Assembly (NCBI GenBank): GCA_030770425.1 | Contig: JASJFT010000185.1 | Span: 28,683-92,682 of the forward strand | DNA length: 64,000 nucleotides | Source: Darksidea phi | Lineage: Eukaryota > Ascomycota > Dothideomycetes > Pleosporales > Lentitheciaceae | Direction of reading: 5' to 3' | In this document: positions 44,071 to 54,982 of the stretch, in pieces | Numbering within the stretch: the first letter of the stretch is position 1 | Layout of the letters: every line of letters begins with the position of its first letter | Notes under the pieces: generated by a model | Database searches by the model: none | What the model saw: the letters and a program-made list of their open reading frames with translations, nothing else | What the model was told of the DNA's origin: nothing | Program-made: the position numbers and the translations under genes

Positions 44071-44777
44071 TCAGGTCTCGCTCGAATTGGCAGACTCAGT
44101 CGTACCCTTGTCCTTGCCCTTGTCTTTGCCCTTGTCCTCATCCTTGAGCTTGACCTCCATCTCCCACTGATTGCGGTCCTGCTCCCACAGAGGATTAGTT
44201 AACATTCCACATCCTAAGATCCTGGCAAGCTCCTGCTTTTGTCGGTCGTCTTGGGCCTTGATAACAATAAACATGCCGGGATCAATGAGGAGGCCATTCC
44301 AAACATGGTCCATATTCCGATCGGATATCAAGCCGAACGATGCTGCGACGACCTTCCAAGCACCGTTGCCATCTACCTCGCAACGGATGAGATTGTCCCA
44401 CAGATATATGAGGTCTCCATCCAGCTCTTCCGGGGTGAAGTGTCCCACCTGATTTCAGATTAGAAAATTGCAGGTGAAGGCACGTACACAGGGCTCACCA
44501 TCAACTCGTGACCACGGCGCCAAATGATCAATTTACTGGAACTTGGCGAGTTTGGGTCGTGAGTGAGCTTGAATGACCTGGTGTTGGTGTCGAGGAAGTG
44601 GCGTAAGGTCTCCGTAGATATCTTGTAGAGGACAGTGGCCACGACGTCCCAAAGCTTGGGAGCGCGGGCCCCTTCCTCGAGCGTCTCGATAAAGTGGTCG
44701 ACATCGATGATGTGTAGCTTGTTGACAGGAGCGGAAGCGGGCAGCGCTTCGACCTCGTCAGTGAAGACTATAGACAT
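44071..44777 (-). CDS. Unknown conserved-looking protein, two exons
   Basis: Exon 1 is 44777-44499, the intron 44498-44449 (GTGAGC...CTAATCTGAAATCAG, 50 bp) and exon 2 44448-44071, giving 218 residues. It reads MSIVFTDEVEALPASAPVNK, DVDHFIETLEEGARAPKLWD and FGLISDRNMDHVWNGLLID with good hydrophobic patterning, so it is probably globular. The last 25 residues are a Lys/Asp/Gly repeat (KDEDKGKDKGKDKG) that is likely disordered. No signal peptide or membrane segment. I do not recognise the family. The first ATG is at 44777; the frame upstream is open but has none. Confidence 0.75.
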
Positions 44778-45189
44778 TGTATGATGGAATTGCCGCGCTT
44801 GCACGAGGGTGAGCTGCCGGGGGTATTTTGTTGTTGAGGCAAAGAGGTAGAGCAGGGTGAGCCTAAAAACTTGTAGTTAAACCGCCCGGGAAACGGACGG
44901 TGGGGCGCTGAGTAAGTAAACGGAGCCAGTGAAGTTGAAAGTGAAGGTGAGACGAGAAGCAGTGTGCAGCGCTCCCGAGCGTCCCATGCTGTCTAGAATA
45001 GCGCGCGCAAGCAAGGGCTGGAGCATATTGTCGCGGGTATATCAACATGTATAGAATATGGAGGTGTGCAGCACCTTGGTGCAAGATTGGATACATTTTT
45101 AACACGAGCAACCAAGTTAAAAGACTTCTGTTCTAGTATGCTAGAGGCAATTTGGAGAACCCTTTGGATAAGAGAATCAGATTGGCGAT

Positions 45190-46695
45190 TCAACCATTAC
45201 CCATCATACGCCGCAACATCAAAACCTCATGCTTCGTAACGAAGACATTGCTGATAGCACTAGTAGCATCGGAAACGGCCCCAACACCCAAATTGTCCAG
45301 TGCATCCACCAAATCGCGAACCTTGGCACATTCCCACTCGCCAGTATCGGTAGTCCAGAAGACACGCTTTATGCCAACGGAGTTCATGTACGAGACGCAG
45401 CGGTAACAGGGGCGCGATGCAAGCACTGATGGCTGCCTGTCTGCTTTCGTGATTGGAATGTTGTTTGCAGAGGACATCTGTGCCTGTGGGTTGAGAAGCT
45501 CATCATGCAAAGAACCTGAAATTGGCTTTGGGCCATCTGCAGGGACATGCTGTAATATATCCGACGTGGAACAGCAGTCATCTGGAGAGCTTTTCGATAA
45601 TGCAGACCTGCAGCCTAGTCGGGCAACGTAGAGATCAGCTCCGTTGAGTCGCGGATTTTTGATTCGGTCAGCAACACTTCGTGCCGCACGACCAGCATGA
45701 CCTTGTGGTATCAGGATAGGCTGGTGCTTGATTACAGACGGTGGACCACTCTGTAGTTGATTGTTAGTCGAGATATAATAAAGAGACTTAGAACTCATAC
45801 CTTCTTGCTCGACTTAGATATTACTGACTTTCGCGATTTACTTGAATTTCTGGAACTACCGCTGATATCAGACGCACATTCGTCATTGGAAAGATCAGCA
45901 CTCCTATTAGAATGGCAAAGGGTCTTGATAGTCTCCCGCGCCGGCAGCTTACGCGTAAACTGTCGGCGTTGTTTGTTGTGTTGTTGTCCGTTGCACTTTT
46001 TGCCATTGTTGTGATACTGATAGTTCTGATTGTTCGGTCGGTGTTTCTCTGTACTGTTCTCCAGAGGCTCCTCCATGTCCTCTTTCTCCTTGAGTTGAAG
46101 TGCGAGATCCGGCTGCGCACGATTGAGATGCAGAGCCTTCAAATCGCCACTCTTGAACCTGATGCGAGCCTGTGCGTTGTTTCGTGGCGGACTGGGCCAG
46201 AGCAGCCTGGCAGACCGTCTTGACGTAGGCTTTGACTGCGACCTGTCGTAGTCGAGCTTTTCGTTTAGAATCACTCGATAGTTTAAAGTACGGTTTTTGG
46301 TACGACACGGCACTCGAGGCCATTGTGCTGGAAGTGGAAAGTGCAGAGTGGATCGCCATCATCTCGGAGTGCATAGAAAGCGGGATGTTGGCAATCTTTC
46401 CGTTGCCACTCATGGACTCGAGGGGGGTGAATGTCTCCGTCTCATCCTGCTGCGTATTCTTTAACTCTCGCTTGAGTTTATGCTTTTTCTTCAGTGCAGC
46501 AAGGGCAGTGCCGTCCAGAGAGCGAACAGGGAGGCGGCCAGTCTTCAGAGTGCCGCCGTTGAAGCCAGCACGATGGTCATTGAAGCCCTGACCGATGACC
46601 TTGCCCCCACGAACGATGATGCACCCATGGCGGTAGCGGAGAGGAGAATTAGCAGCCTGCTCGAGGCAAAGCGTGAGATAGTTGTCGGCCTTCAT
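45190..46695 (-). CDS. Cytidine/dCMP-deaminase-fold protein with a split zinc site
   Basis: Three exons (minus strand): 46695-45953, 45861-45801, 45750-45190; introns 45952-45862 (GTAAGC...ATCAG; an acceptor at 45906 is also in frame) and 45800-45751 (GTATGA...TACAG). About 454 residues. The N-terminal part MKADNYLTLCLEQAANSPLR and YRHGCIIVRGGKVIGQGFND is typical of deaminases. The first zinc/catalytic motif is H-S-E (His109-Glu111, in LSMHSEMMAIHSALS); the second, PCYRC, is at about 382-386, followed by YMNSVGIKRVFWT. Family members usually have 25-35 residues between these; here about 270 intervene, mostly low-complexity Gln/Thr/Ser/Lys. The typical strand ADLYVARL comes just before the second motif. 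The likely reaction is hydrolytic deamination of a cytosine or related base; the substrate is unknown. Confidence 0.8.
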
Positions 46696-46710
46696 TTCGC
46701 TGATAGATGA

Positions 46711-46737
46711 GGCTTTGGAGGCTTTGGAGGCTTTGGA
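46711..46737. repeat. Three copies of a 9-bp tandem repeat just upstream of the deaminase start
   Basis: The unit GGCTTTGGA occurs three times in a row, 16 bp beyond the chosen start codon (minus-strand gene). Read through in frame it would encode Ser-Lys-Ala repeats, but no ATG lies in the extended frame, so it is taken as 5' UTR. Confidence 0.8.
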
Positions 46738-48972
46738 GGGTAAGTTGATAGAGGGGATAGGGATGTTGGGATTTGAAGAGAAGACAGTTAATCGTCGACT
46801 TGGTAGATACTGAGAAATGACAGTGTCCTTGGCAATTCGAAAAGTACACAAAGGAGAGAAAGTGAGGCCGCAGTCATGAGTCGCGATGTTGAGTCACATC
46901 ACGCTAATCTATTATAGGCTAGTGGCTTGGCAATGCGTGAATGTCATGCGCGACTCGGCGCGTTGGCTGTTTGCTAAGCGCAATTACATGCGGTCATTTT
47001 TCCGCTTCAGCAGCTCCCCTTATGTGGATATCACGAGCAAACTGAGAGATGAATGCTATAAGTCGATTGTAGCGAACGTGTTTAGCGGCTTAGAAGATCC
47101 TCCTAGTAGACGTCCGATCCCAGGCGCGGCTCCTGCTCCTGCACGACCTAATAATTCTGTTTCATTCAAAACCCGTGGTAAGTTGGGGATATGAACGACA
47201 TTTTGAGGGATAGTAGGTATAAAAGCTGCTTTTCGCGAAATTTAGGTCTGTGTTCCTATCTGCTTGCTAAACTATTGCTAACTCTTGTACTAGACTCTTC
47301 TTTGCGCACGGTGTGGCACGCCATGACAGCACGACGACGTTAAGGACAACTTTGACGACTTCTATCTCAAGCGTTTACTTTGCTGCACAGGAGCAAGCTT
47401 AGATTACTATGGAAACTTCGGACGTTTGGTTTTAGGGGACCTGGGCAGAGCCAACCTCACCTGCCCGTGTAGCAGGCAGATATCGGCGAATACTGATTTG
47501 GACGGCTCAAATAGCATCGAAAATGTTTCGTATGTGGTTTGGCCCGGCTCGCGCTCGAACTCAGAAAACGCCCTGTCACCAGTCGCAGCCTGCCACCGAC
47601 CTCAAAGTCGGGATATCGGCGAGCTGTACACGTGTTGTTCAATAGACTCCATGAAGCCGGCGTCAAATTTGATATCAGGGGATCAGCATAAAGGTCTAGG
47701 CCCGTCGACAAACGCCGCTCGGACAGGTTCCCTCGTGTCAGCATGTGCTTTGACACAATGCTGGTCAACTCGTCAGTGGGGGTTCGTGGTGCACTCCTTC
47801 CATGGGTACTGCCATGCAAGGTAATCGTTCGATACCTCCCAATGTAGTTGCGTCCCGCTTGCAGCCAAAGCGCGCTTCGCTCCGGCCAAGAACAAAGCAA
47901 AGGTGTTCCTCTGGCCTCTTCTAGGCACTGGGACGTAACCCAACCTGAGAGCAAGTTGCTTATCTTGTTAAGTTTATCAGTGTAGGGAATTGCGGCTGAA
48001 CGTCAATTCGCTGGCTGTCCCGCTATGCAGTGCGAGCGCACAGTCATCTAGAAACGAGACAGGCAGGATTGCAACAGCATATGGTTAAAGCTAACAAACG
48101 TGCAGATCACCTGCATGTGGTCAGCAGCTACAGTCTCTGCTATGTATTGCTTTTACTTTCCACCTGCTCCTTACCATGACCATTCAGGTCTGCAAATTCG
48201 CGCAATGAGGTCACCATTACTGAGAAATTCGTGAAAGTATTGATGTGCCAGTATGTGGTCGCTGGAACGTCATGGTTAGCACATGATCCTATCCCGGCTA
48301 AAGTCACCCAAGGACGTATCGATTAGTTTAATCTCCACACTTTATTTAGAGTGTGGTCGTTTCGTATCTCCCGCCAAGCGATTCGCGATTCCTCAATGCG
48401 TCATCCGTGCTCGGCACACAGAAACACCCATTTAACCGTTCTTCGTGAACATCCCCAACTTCCCCATGCTAGTTTGAAGCTCCTTACCGGATCCCGTCTC
48501 CCTACCCGCTAACCCGTATCTCACAATCATGCGTATAGCTTGGCAGTTGTGCCGCGGTTCCAGAACTACGGACAAATCAGTGCCCATGGGTGTAACATAT
48601 TATGCCTGGGCCGGGAGCCGTTAGCAAAGTATCTATCTTATATTTTCGATGTCGCCTGCGATGTCTCGCACGCAACCATGACCTCATCGGCGCCAGCGAA
48701 AACCTACGTTAGTCTTATTAGCCTTCTGAGGATCCAATTTACACATTATCACGCAGGGAGCCGCCCTGCATGTTCTCTCCTGCCATCAAATCTGGCCACA
48801 TGTATCGGCCCTATTTGCACAATAAAAGGCGTATTAATCTTATCTCGGACCACTTGACGGATCTGCCCGGAACTTGGAGCCCTACATATATTCTGTTGGA
48901 TGTTCGTTTGCATCCCAGTGTTCGACGGACGATCCTCTCTAGAGCTACTTGCTTCCTCTTCACTCTTTCGAT
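46738..48972. other. Intergenic, 2.2 kb
   Basis: Divergent gap between the deaminase gene and the secreted oxidase. A frame at 46886-47194 (101 codons after a non-ATG start, reading FAKRNYMRSFFRFSSSPYVD) and one at 47426-47824 have no family or splice support. Nothing else is recognised; the last few hundred bases are the oxidase promoter. Confidence 0.4.
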
Positions 48973-50498
48973 ATGGGGCATGCAACGCTGCTCGTTGCCT
49001 CTCTAGGCTTCTTGCTCGCAAGCGTGAATGCCTCGCCTCTTTCCAAGCGCGCGGCTCTTGATGATTGTCTCAAGAAGGCCGCGGTGCCTACACTAACGGC
49101 TGGATCCTCGGACTATACACAATCCCTCAAGCCTTTCAACAATCGCGTTACCTTCAAGCCTGCTGCTTACGCCGTCCCGACCACCGTTAAACATGTTCAG
49201 GATGCTGTTGCTTGTGGAGCCGCTAACAACATCCTTGTCACGGCCAAGTCTGGAGGACATAGCTATGCCTCGCACGGCCTTGGTGGAGAAGACGGTCACT
49301 TGATCGTTGATATGCGCGCATTCAAGTCTGTTACTGTTGATCAGACTGCTGATACCGCTGTCATCGGAACCGGTGGTAGACTCGGAGACGTTGCTACGGC
49401 TTTGTATAAGCAGGGCAAGAAAGCCATTGCTCACGGCACATGCCCAGGGTGAGTTCTATACCCGTCCAGTTTGCACTGTAAACTCCCTCTAACAACCTCA
49501 GTGTCGGTGTCGGTGGTCTCTCACTGCACGGTGGCTACGGATTGATCTCCCGCAGCAAAGGGCTAACCCTCGACAACATCATTTCCGCAGAAGTCGTCCT
49601 CGCCAACAGCACCGTCGTCACCGCCTCCGAAACTCAAAACCCTGACCTCTTCTGGGGCCTCCGTGGTGCCGGTGCAGCTTTCGGCATCGTCACCAACTTC
49701 AAGTTCAAGACTTTTACCCCTCCAGAATCGAACATCATCTTTCAGTACAGCGTCAACCCGTCTTCCGCCTCGCAGCTCGCAACCATCCTCACCGCTCTAC
49801 AAGACTTCTCGCGCAACACGCAGCCCATGGAGATGAACATGCGTCTGTTCCTGTCCAGCTTTAGCACGTTAAGCGGTGTGTACTACGGCTCCCGCAGCGA
49901 CTTTGATAAGGTCATGCAGCCGCTCCTAAGCAAGACTGGTCTTAGTGGAGGCCAAATCAGCACAAACACCTGGATCAATACCTTGTCGTCTTTCGCCTAC
50001 GGGCCCCTCGAACAAGCTACCCCCTACGACACCCATGAGACCTTCTTCTCCAAATCCCTCATGCCAGAGTCCCTCTCGGCCGCCGCCATCACCGCCCTCG
50101 CAAACTACTGGGAAGCCAATGCCCGTTCAAACCGCCGCAGCTGGTATCTCATGTTCGACCTGCACGGCGGCAAGAACTCTGCCATCACGCAGGTTCCTAC
50201 CAACGCTACTTCGTATGCGCACCGCAATGCCGTCTTCAAGATGCAGTTCTACGACCGCATTTTTAACGGTAACTACGACCCGTCTTGGTTCTCGTTCTTG
50301 AACGGCTGGGTCAAGGCGATCCAAGATGCCAGCCCCGGCGTCAACTATGGCATGTACATCAACTATGCCGACACAAGCTTGACCAAGGACCAGGCGCATA
50401 ACAGCTACTGGATCGGCAAGTACGAGCAGTTGGTTGCGCTCAAGAAGGTTTGGGATCCGAAGAAGACATTTGAGGGGCCGCAGCTTGTAGGGAGCTAG
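48973..50498 (+). CDS. Secreted FAD-linked oligosaccharide oxidase (berberine-bridge/AA7 type, bicovalent FAD)
   Basis: Exon 1 is 48973-49448, the intron 49449-49501 (GTGAGT...CTCAG) and exon 2 49502-50498, giving 490 residues. A signal peptide (MGHATLLVASLGFLLASVNA) is followed by a possible Kex2 site (SPLSKR). The FAD-binding PCMH domain has SGGHSYASHG, where His96 should bind FAD covalently, and GTCPGVGVGG, where Cys157 should form the second FAD bond. The C-terminal BBE segment is NYADTSLTKDQAHN and YWIGKYEQLVALKKVWDP. This matches fungal gluco- and chito-oligosaccharide oxidases, which oxidise the reducing-end C1 and release H2O2 outside the cell. The substrate cannot be told from sequence. 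The small secreted protein downstream is convergent. Confidence 0.92.
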
Positions 50499-50658
50499 AT
50501 TCTCTCCAATGGCTACTTGTACATTTAGAGCTACTAAAACGTATCGCTCGTATATATATATTACACATGTAGATATTCTCTTTTCTACCCTTTCGCCATT
50601 GTTGGCCAAGTCGAACGCCGTCGTCCCGTGCCTGTACGTCCGCTCCATCCTACCTCTT

Positions 50659-51262
50659 TCAATAAGGCGCACCAGTAACCGCCTGCAAAAAAGTCTTCTT
50701 ACAATCCCCACCTGTACCCTTCCAAAATAACGCCTCCGCCCCCCTCTCCGTCTGACAAACCGCCCAGCCCTCCGTCTCCCCATCCACACTCACCAGATAC
50801 CCATCCCGCAACCCAATATTACCAGTTATCCGATTGGAACGCAGGAACTGGAGACACTGCCCCGAAACTACCGGCGCGGTATCGAAATTATACTCCCCAT
50901 GGCCTATGGACAGAAAAGTAGAGAGTGTGTTAGCGGAGGTGAGCTTGAAGGCGGGGAGAATGTAGTAGCCGGGGTTGAGGAGGCGGAGGACGAGGGTGGA
51001 GGAGAGAGGATCTTCTTGCTGCGCGAACGGCCAGTATATATCTTCCTATATCGCGTTTCTGGTCCCATGGGAAATGGGAGGAATTACATACGAATGGTGT
51101 AATTGCAGATACACCGCGCAAGGTGGATGTGTATGGAGAGCGTTCGGACTGCTCTGTTGCTACGAGGAAGAATTCTCCCGGTTTGGCTACGGGAGGTGCG
51201 GAGAGTGCGGTGGCGAAAGCGCATATTCCCAGGACAGCGAGGAGAGCTGTAGAAATATGCAT
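50659..51262 (-). CDS. Small secreted protein, two exons, function unknown
   Basis: Exon 1 is 51262-51092, the intron 51091-51019 (GTATGT...CGCAG, 73 bp) and exon 2 51018-50659, giving 176 residues. Exon 1 codes for a signal peptide (MHISTALLAVLGICAFATAL then SAPPVAKPGE) and VATEQSERSPYTSTLRG. Exon 2 reads DPLSSTLVLRLLNPGYYILP, FDTAPVVSGQCLQF, TGNIGLRDGYLVSVDGETEG, WAVCQTERGAEALFWKG and GDCKKTFLQAVTGAPY. The mature part has three cysteines and is beta-strand-like. Without the intron the first frame stays open across the donor into a long Pro/Arg-rich tail, which hides the gene from simple frame scans. No family is recognised; small, secreted and Cys-bearing, it is a possible effector or apoplastic protein, by inference. 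Confidence 0.78.
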
Positions 51263-52068
51263 CGTGACGAAATTGTTCGCTACAATCGAAGCAGAGAGAC
51301 CAGAAAGCCAAAAGCCAAACAAGAAAAGCGAAAGAAAAATGATTTACTTGTCCCTTTACCAGGCCTATATCCCCTCCCTACCAAACCCCATCGAAGGAAA
51401 ACACCACGTACGACCTATATACCTGCAACACAGTGCCACAAGGAATGCTTTCCATCGCCCACCCCCACGCCACACGCCACACGCCAAACTCCACCCACGC
51501 CAACCAAACAAGCCGCCCGCGCTCCACCGTCTTCCAATCAGCCCTACCCTCAAAGCGCTTGCCGCATTTTCGCTCCCCAGTTGATCCTGAAAACGTATGA
51601 TTGACGTCCTAAGAATAGGAGAGACGCCGGCGCAAACGAGAAGAAACGAAACAACGGACGTTGAGCTGTAGCGCGCGGCGCTTGTTGGTGCCGCCCGTTG
51701 AGCGTTGGTTAGTGGGCGGGTTGTGCGATCGATGTGAGAAGCTGCGGAAGACGTTGGGCTGTGTCGATCGCAAGGTGGCGACGGATGTGGCCCGCATCTA
51801 AGCTGTACGTAGTAAAGCGCAGCATGCCGCTTGGGTCTGATTGTGAAGGTAGTGTACTTTTATGCCTCGCGATGGGTGTATTTCGTGGCTATGCAATGAC
51901 GATGCCAGAAGTGAGCGATACGGTGCAACAAGCTAAAGGTGCACCCTTATCGCGTTCGGAGGACACAGGGCGGTCGCAATTCAGAAGGGGAAATGAAGCT
52001 GCATGCAATAGCACATCTATCAGAACCTTCCGCTAATGATACAATATCTACAAATCTCGTCCAGTAAT
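51263..52068. other. Intergenic, 0.8 kb
   Basis: Promoter of the small secreted protein and 3' flank of SAM50. A minus-strand frame from an ATG at 51797 (62 codons, Arg/Ser-rich start like a mitochondrial presequence) is not supported by family or reliable splice sites. Confidence 0.4.
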
Positions 52069-53753
52069 CTACAGAAACTCGACACCGACGCCAAAGCTCA
52101 GCCCCTTCCTCGCCTCCTCCCTCGCCCTGATGACCAACGGCAGGCTAAAATTGATCTCAAACCGCGCAATCGGATGCGCATACACGAGACCAAAGCCCGC
52201 AGCCGTGCTCGGCAGGCCTTCTTTCAAGCTTCCAAGCGTCTTCTTCATGCTGCTCTTCACGGCTTCGCTGTCCATGGGTCCGCCCTCCTTATTCGGGTTC
52301 TTGAGGGAAAGTAGACGACCGCCGTTGACAAAGGCCTGGAAACGAAGGGGAGTATCTTTGCCGACTTTGGGTATGGGGAAGAGGAGAGAGGCTCCACCTG
52401 CGGCGTAGACGTCGCCGCCGACTGCATCGGGGCCGTCGTGCGGTCCGAGACCGGAAAGACGGAAGCCGCGCACGTTGGTGGGACCACCGAGTTGGAAGCG
52501 GTCGTTGATGCGGGATTGTTGGGGTGTGTTGTTGGCACCGAGGGCAAGAGGGTAGATGAGGCCACCGCGGAGACCAGCGGTCAGCGTGATGCCGGTATCG
52601 CCGAACGGCAGCGCAACTTGTGACTCTGCTTCCGACTTGAAGAAGGCAGCGTCGCCCTTTAGAGGTCCCAAGCCAGCAAGTTCGGAGACGGTCTTCATGA
52701 GGTAGCCGCTGCTGGGAAGCAACGGGTAGTCCCGGTTGTCGTTGATCCAAGTGTGGGTGATGCTTGATTTGAAATTATCGCCGGCATCTGCCCGTATGGT
52801 GGGTGACGCATTCTCCGCTAGGCCCGTAACTTGTCTCCAGATGCCAGAGTAGCCAAACTCATGCTGATGTCCGTTCTTTGACCGCCACAGAAGCTTCGAA
52901 GTCCCACCTTTGAGCACCTCCTCATGGCTTGCCCAACTCTTCAATGTAGAACTTGCGAAGCCGTTAACCTGGAACTTGAAGTCCGGATTGCTCAACACTG
53001 GGGTGTCGAAAGCGAGCGAGTACGCCGACCGTGTCCGCGTTCCCAATGATCCATGTGCATTCAGCGTCTCGGCACCGCCAAAGAGGTTGCGCAGCTCGGC
53101 GTGGATGTACGCATCAGCTTCCGAAGCGCCAGCTTCTGTGCCAGTCTTGATCGTGTAGGTTCCGCGCTCAATCGCCGACATGTAGACGTCGACGTCGGTA
53201 GGAGAGGAAGTGGGTATCGTTGGGTCCGACCGGTCGAGGAAGACTGATATAGGTGATTTGAAGATGCCTACATACGTCAGATATCACTTGGGTGCATAAC
53301 TCGCGTGCCTTCTTACCGAAGCGGTTGAGCTTCTGTGTGACATCTCCCACCTCCTTCAACGCTTCTTCTAGTGTATATGGCTCATCGCGATTCGCGCTCA
53401 GCAAGGGATTGACTACCCGCTCGAGGAAGCTCCGTCTTGTGCGGTTGGCATGGAGGATGCGGACCGAGGATATCGTAACCGGGAGGGTGGTGTTGTCGTC
53501 GATCTTAAGAATGCTCAGCTCAAGACTCAGACAGAGTATTGGTATGTCTGGGACGACCTACCAGCTCTACTAGCCTCTCTTGTGACTTCTGATACTGTGC
53601 GAAATTGCGCGCATTGAGATCGTCTTGATTCTGCTGGTGCGCATTGGGGTCCGTCTTGTTCTTCAGCTTTTCGAAGACCTGGAGCACCAATTAATCCTTC
53701 GCTATCTTCTTTGGCAATATCTGACTCACATCGTCTTCTATCGGCGACGCCAT
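52069..53753 (-). CDS. SAM50: SAM50/Tob55, beta-barrel assembly component of the mitochondrial outer membrane
   Basis: Inserts beta-barrel proteins into the mitochondrial outer membrane. Exons (minus strand): 53753-53730, 53678-53562, 53518-53317, 53267-52069, giving 513 residues. Exon 1 codes for MASPIEDD only. The POTRA domain spans exons 3-4 (LPVTISSVRILHANRTRRSF, then NPLLSANRDEPYTLEEAL, VTQKLNRF-GIFKSPISVFLD). The Omp85 barrel follows, with SITHTWINDNRDYPLLPSSG, DRFQLGGPTNVRGFRLSGLG (the conserved R-G-F motif of loop 6) and a C-terminal beta-signal, KGLSFGVGVEFL. Introns of 51, 43 and 49 bp; the 43-bp one (53519-53561) has the unusual acceptor TTGAG and is the least certain. Divergent from UBC6 across 0.4 kb. 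Confidence 0.92.
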
Positions 53754-54145
53754 CGAGGCTGTTGATGTCGTCGGAGCTGGCCGCTTGGCGTTCGTGAAAG
53801 CTTGCTGGCGCGCGCTACGACATACATCACGTGCGTGGCCAAAGCCGGAGATTCAGCGAGGCTGTGCTTTCCCCAAACTCACCTCTCCACACTACGCACG
53901 TATAAACCTACTACTACGCCCTGTGAAGTCCGGTGCGCTTCACTCTTCACCCAACTAAAAGGAAGCGACGTCGCTTTCACAAATTACACTCACCTTCTCT
54001 ATTCTTCGTTCTACTTGTTGTCTTGGGCACCTGGGCTTGCTCGATTGCATCAGCGCCCGACCCACCCTAGCGCTTGATAACGCACACGATCAGCAACCGC
54101 CCTTCGTTAGCAACCTCGCGCACCTCGCTCCTACACATACACGCC
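53754..54145. other. Divergent promoter of SAM50 and UBC6
   Basis: 392 bp between start codons; nothing else recognised. Confidence 0.5.
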
Positions 54146-54982
54146 ATGGCCACTCCTGCCGCAACCAAGCGCCTCACGAAGGAGTATGCCTCCATCTCCA
54201 AATCGCCCCCACCCTACATCGTCGCCCACCCCTCCGAACGCAACATCCTAGAATGGCACTACGTTCTTACCGGCCCTCCCGAGACCCCCTACGAAGGCGG
54301 CCAGTACTGGGGCACCCTCATATTCCCGCCCGACTACCCCTTCGCGCCCCCCGCCATCCGCATGCACACGCCGTCCGGCCGCTTCCAACCCAGCACCCGC
54401 CTCTGTCTCAGTATATCCGACTTCCACCCTAAGAGCTTCAACCCGGCGTGGGAGGTCAGCACAATTCTGACGGGCTTGCTGAGTTTCATGACGAGCGAGG
54501 AGATGACGACGGGATCGGTGCGCGCCAGCGAGCAGGAGCGGAAGTTGTTTGCGCAGCGCACGCGCTGGTGGAACAGCACTGGTGGAGGATCAAAGCAGCT
54601 GGGCACGCAATCGTCCAATACCCGTGGTATCGGAGCGATTAAGGCTGGCGATGGCGGCGCAAAGTTCCGCATGGAGTGGCCGGAGCTCGACGAGGAGAAC
54701 CAGAAGTGGATGAAGGAGAAGCGCATCAACCTGCAGACTGGACTCCCGCTCCCCGCACAATCATCATCGCCGCACTGCTCACCCGATATGGCGGGCTTCA
54801 GGAAGCGACCCACAGGCAGTGCGACGGCCGTTAACGCCGTGGTGCAAGGCGGCCAAGTTGCGCGGGAGGCGGGCCAGAGCTGGGTCAGCATGAACAAGTG
54901 GAAGATCCTCCTTGGAGCACTTTTCTCCTACATCATCGTGGCGCGGATACTAGGGGACGGGGCTGTATCGGCTGCTCACTAG
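54146..54982 (+). CDS. UBC6: ER-anchored ubiquitin-conjugating enzyme E2, UBC6/UBE2J type
   Basis: E2 enzyme of ER-associated degradation. Intronless, 278 residues. The UBC fold starts with ATKRLTKEYASISKSPPPYI and contains YEGGQYWGTLIFPPDYPF. The active-site Cys is Cys87 in TRLCLSISDFHP, the same number as in yeast Ubc6; the family-typical replacement of the H-P-N motif by TRLCLS is seen. A Ser/Gly/Lys-rich linker leads to a C-terminal membrane helix (WKILLGALFSYIIVARIL) for tail anchoring with the catalytic domain in the cytosol. I chose the ATG at 54146 because an ATG 24 codons upstream would give an N-terminus without family support. Confidence 0.94.
   Translation: MATPAATKRLTKEYASISKSPPPYIVAHPSERNILEWHYVLTGPPETPYEGGQYWGTLIFPPDYPFAPPAIRMHTPSGRFQPSTRLCLSISDFHPKSFNPAWEVSTILTGLLSFMTSEEMTTGSVRASEQERKLFAQRTRWWNSTGGGSKQLGTQSSNTRGIGAIKAGDGGAKFRMEWPELDEENQKWMKEKRINLQTGLPLPAQSSSPHCSPDMAGFRKRPTGSATAVNAVVQGGQVAREAGQSWVSMNKWKILLGALFSYIIVARILGDGAVSAAH

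Noticed and set aside
51609..51797. 62-codon minus-strand frame with a presequence-like N-terminus
   Set aside because: Arg/Ser-rich starts are common by chance in this composition, and no convincing second exon or family was found.
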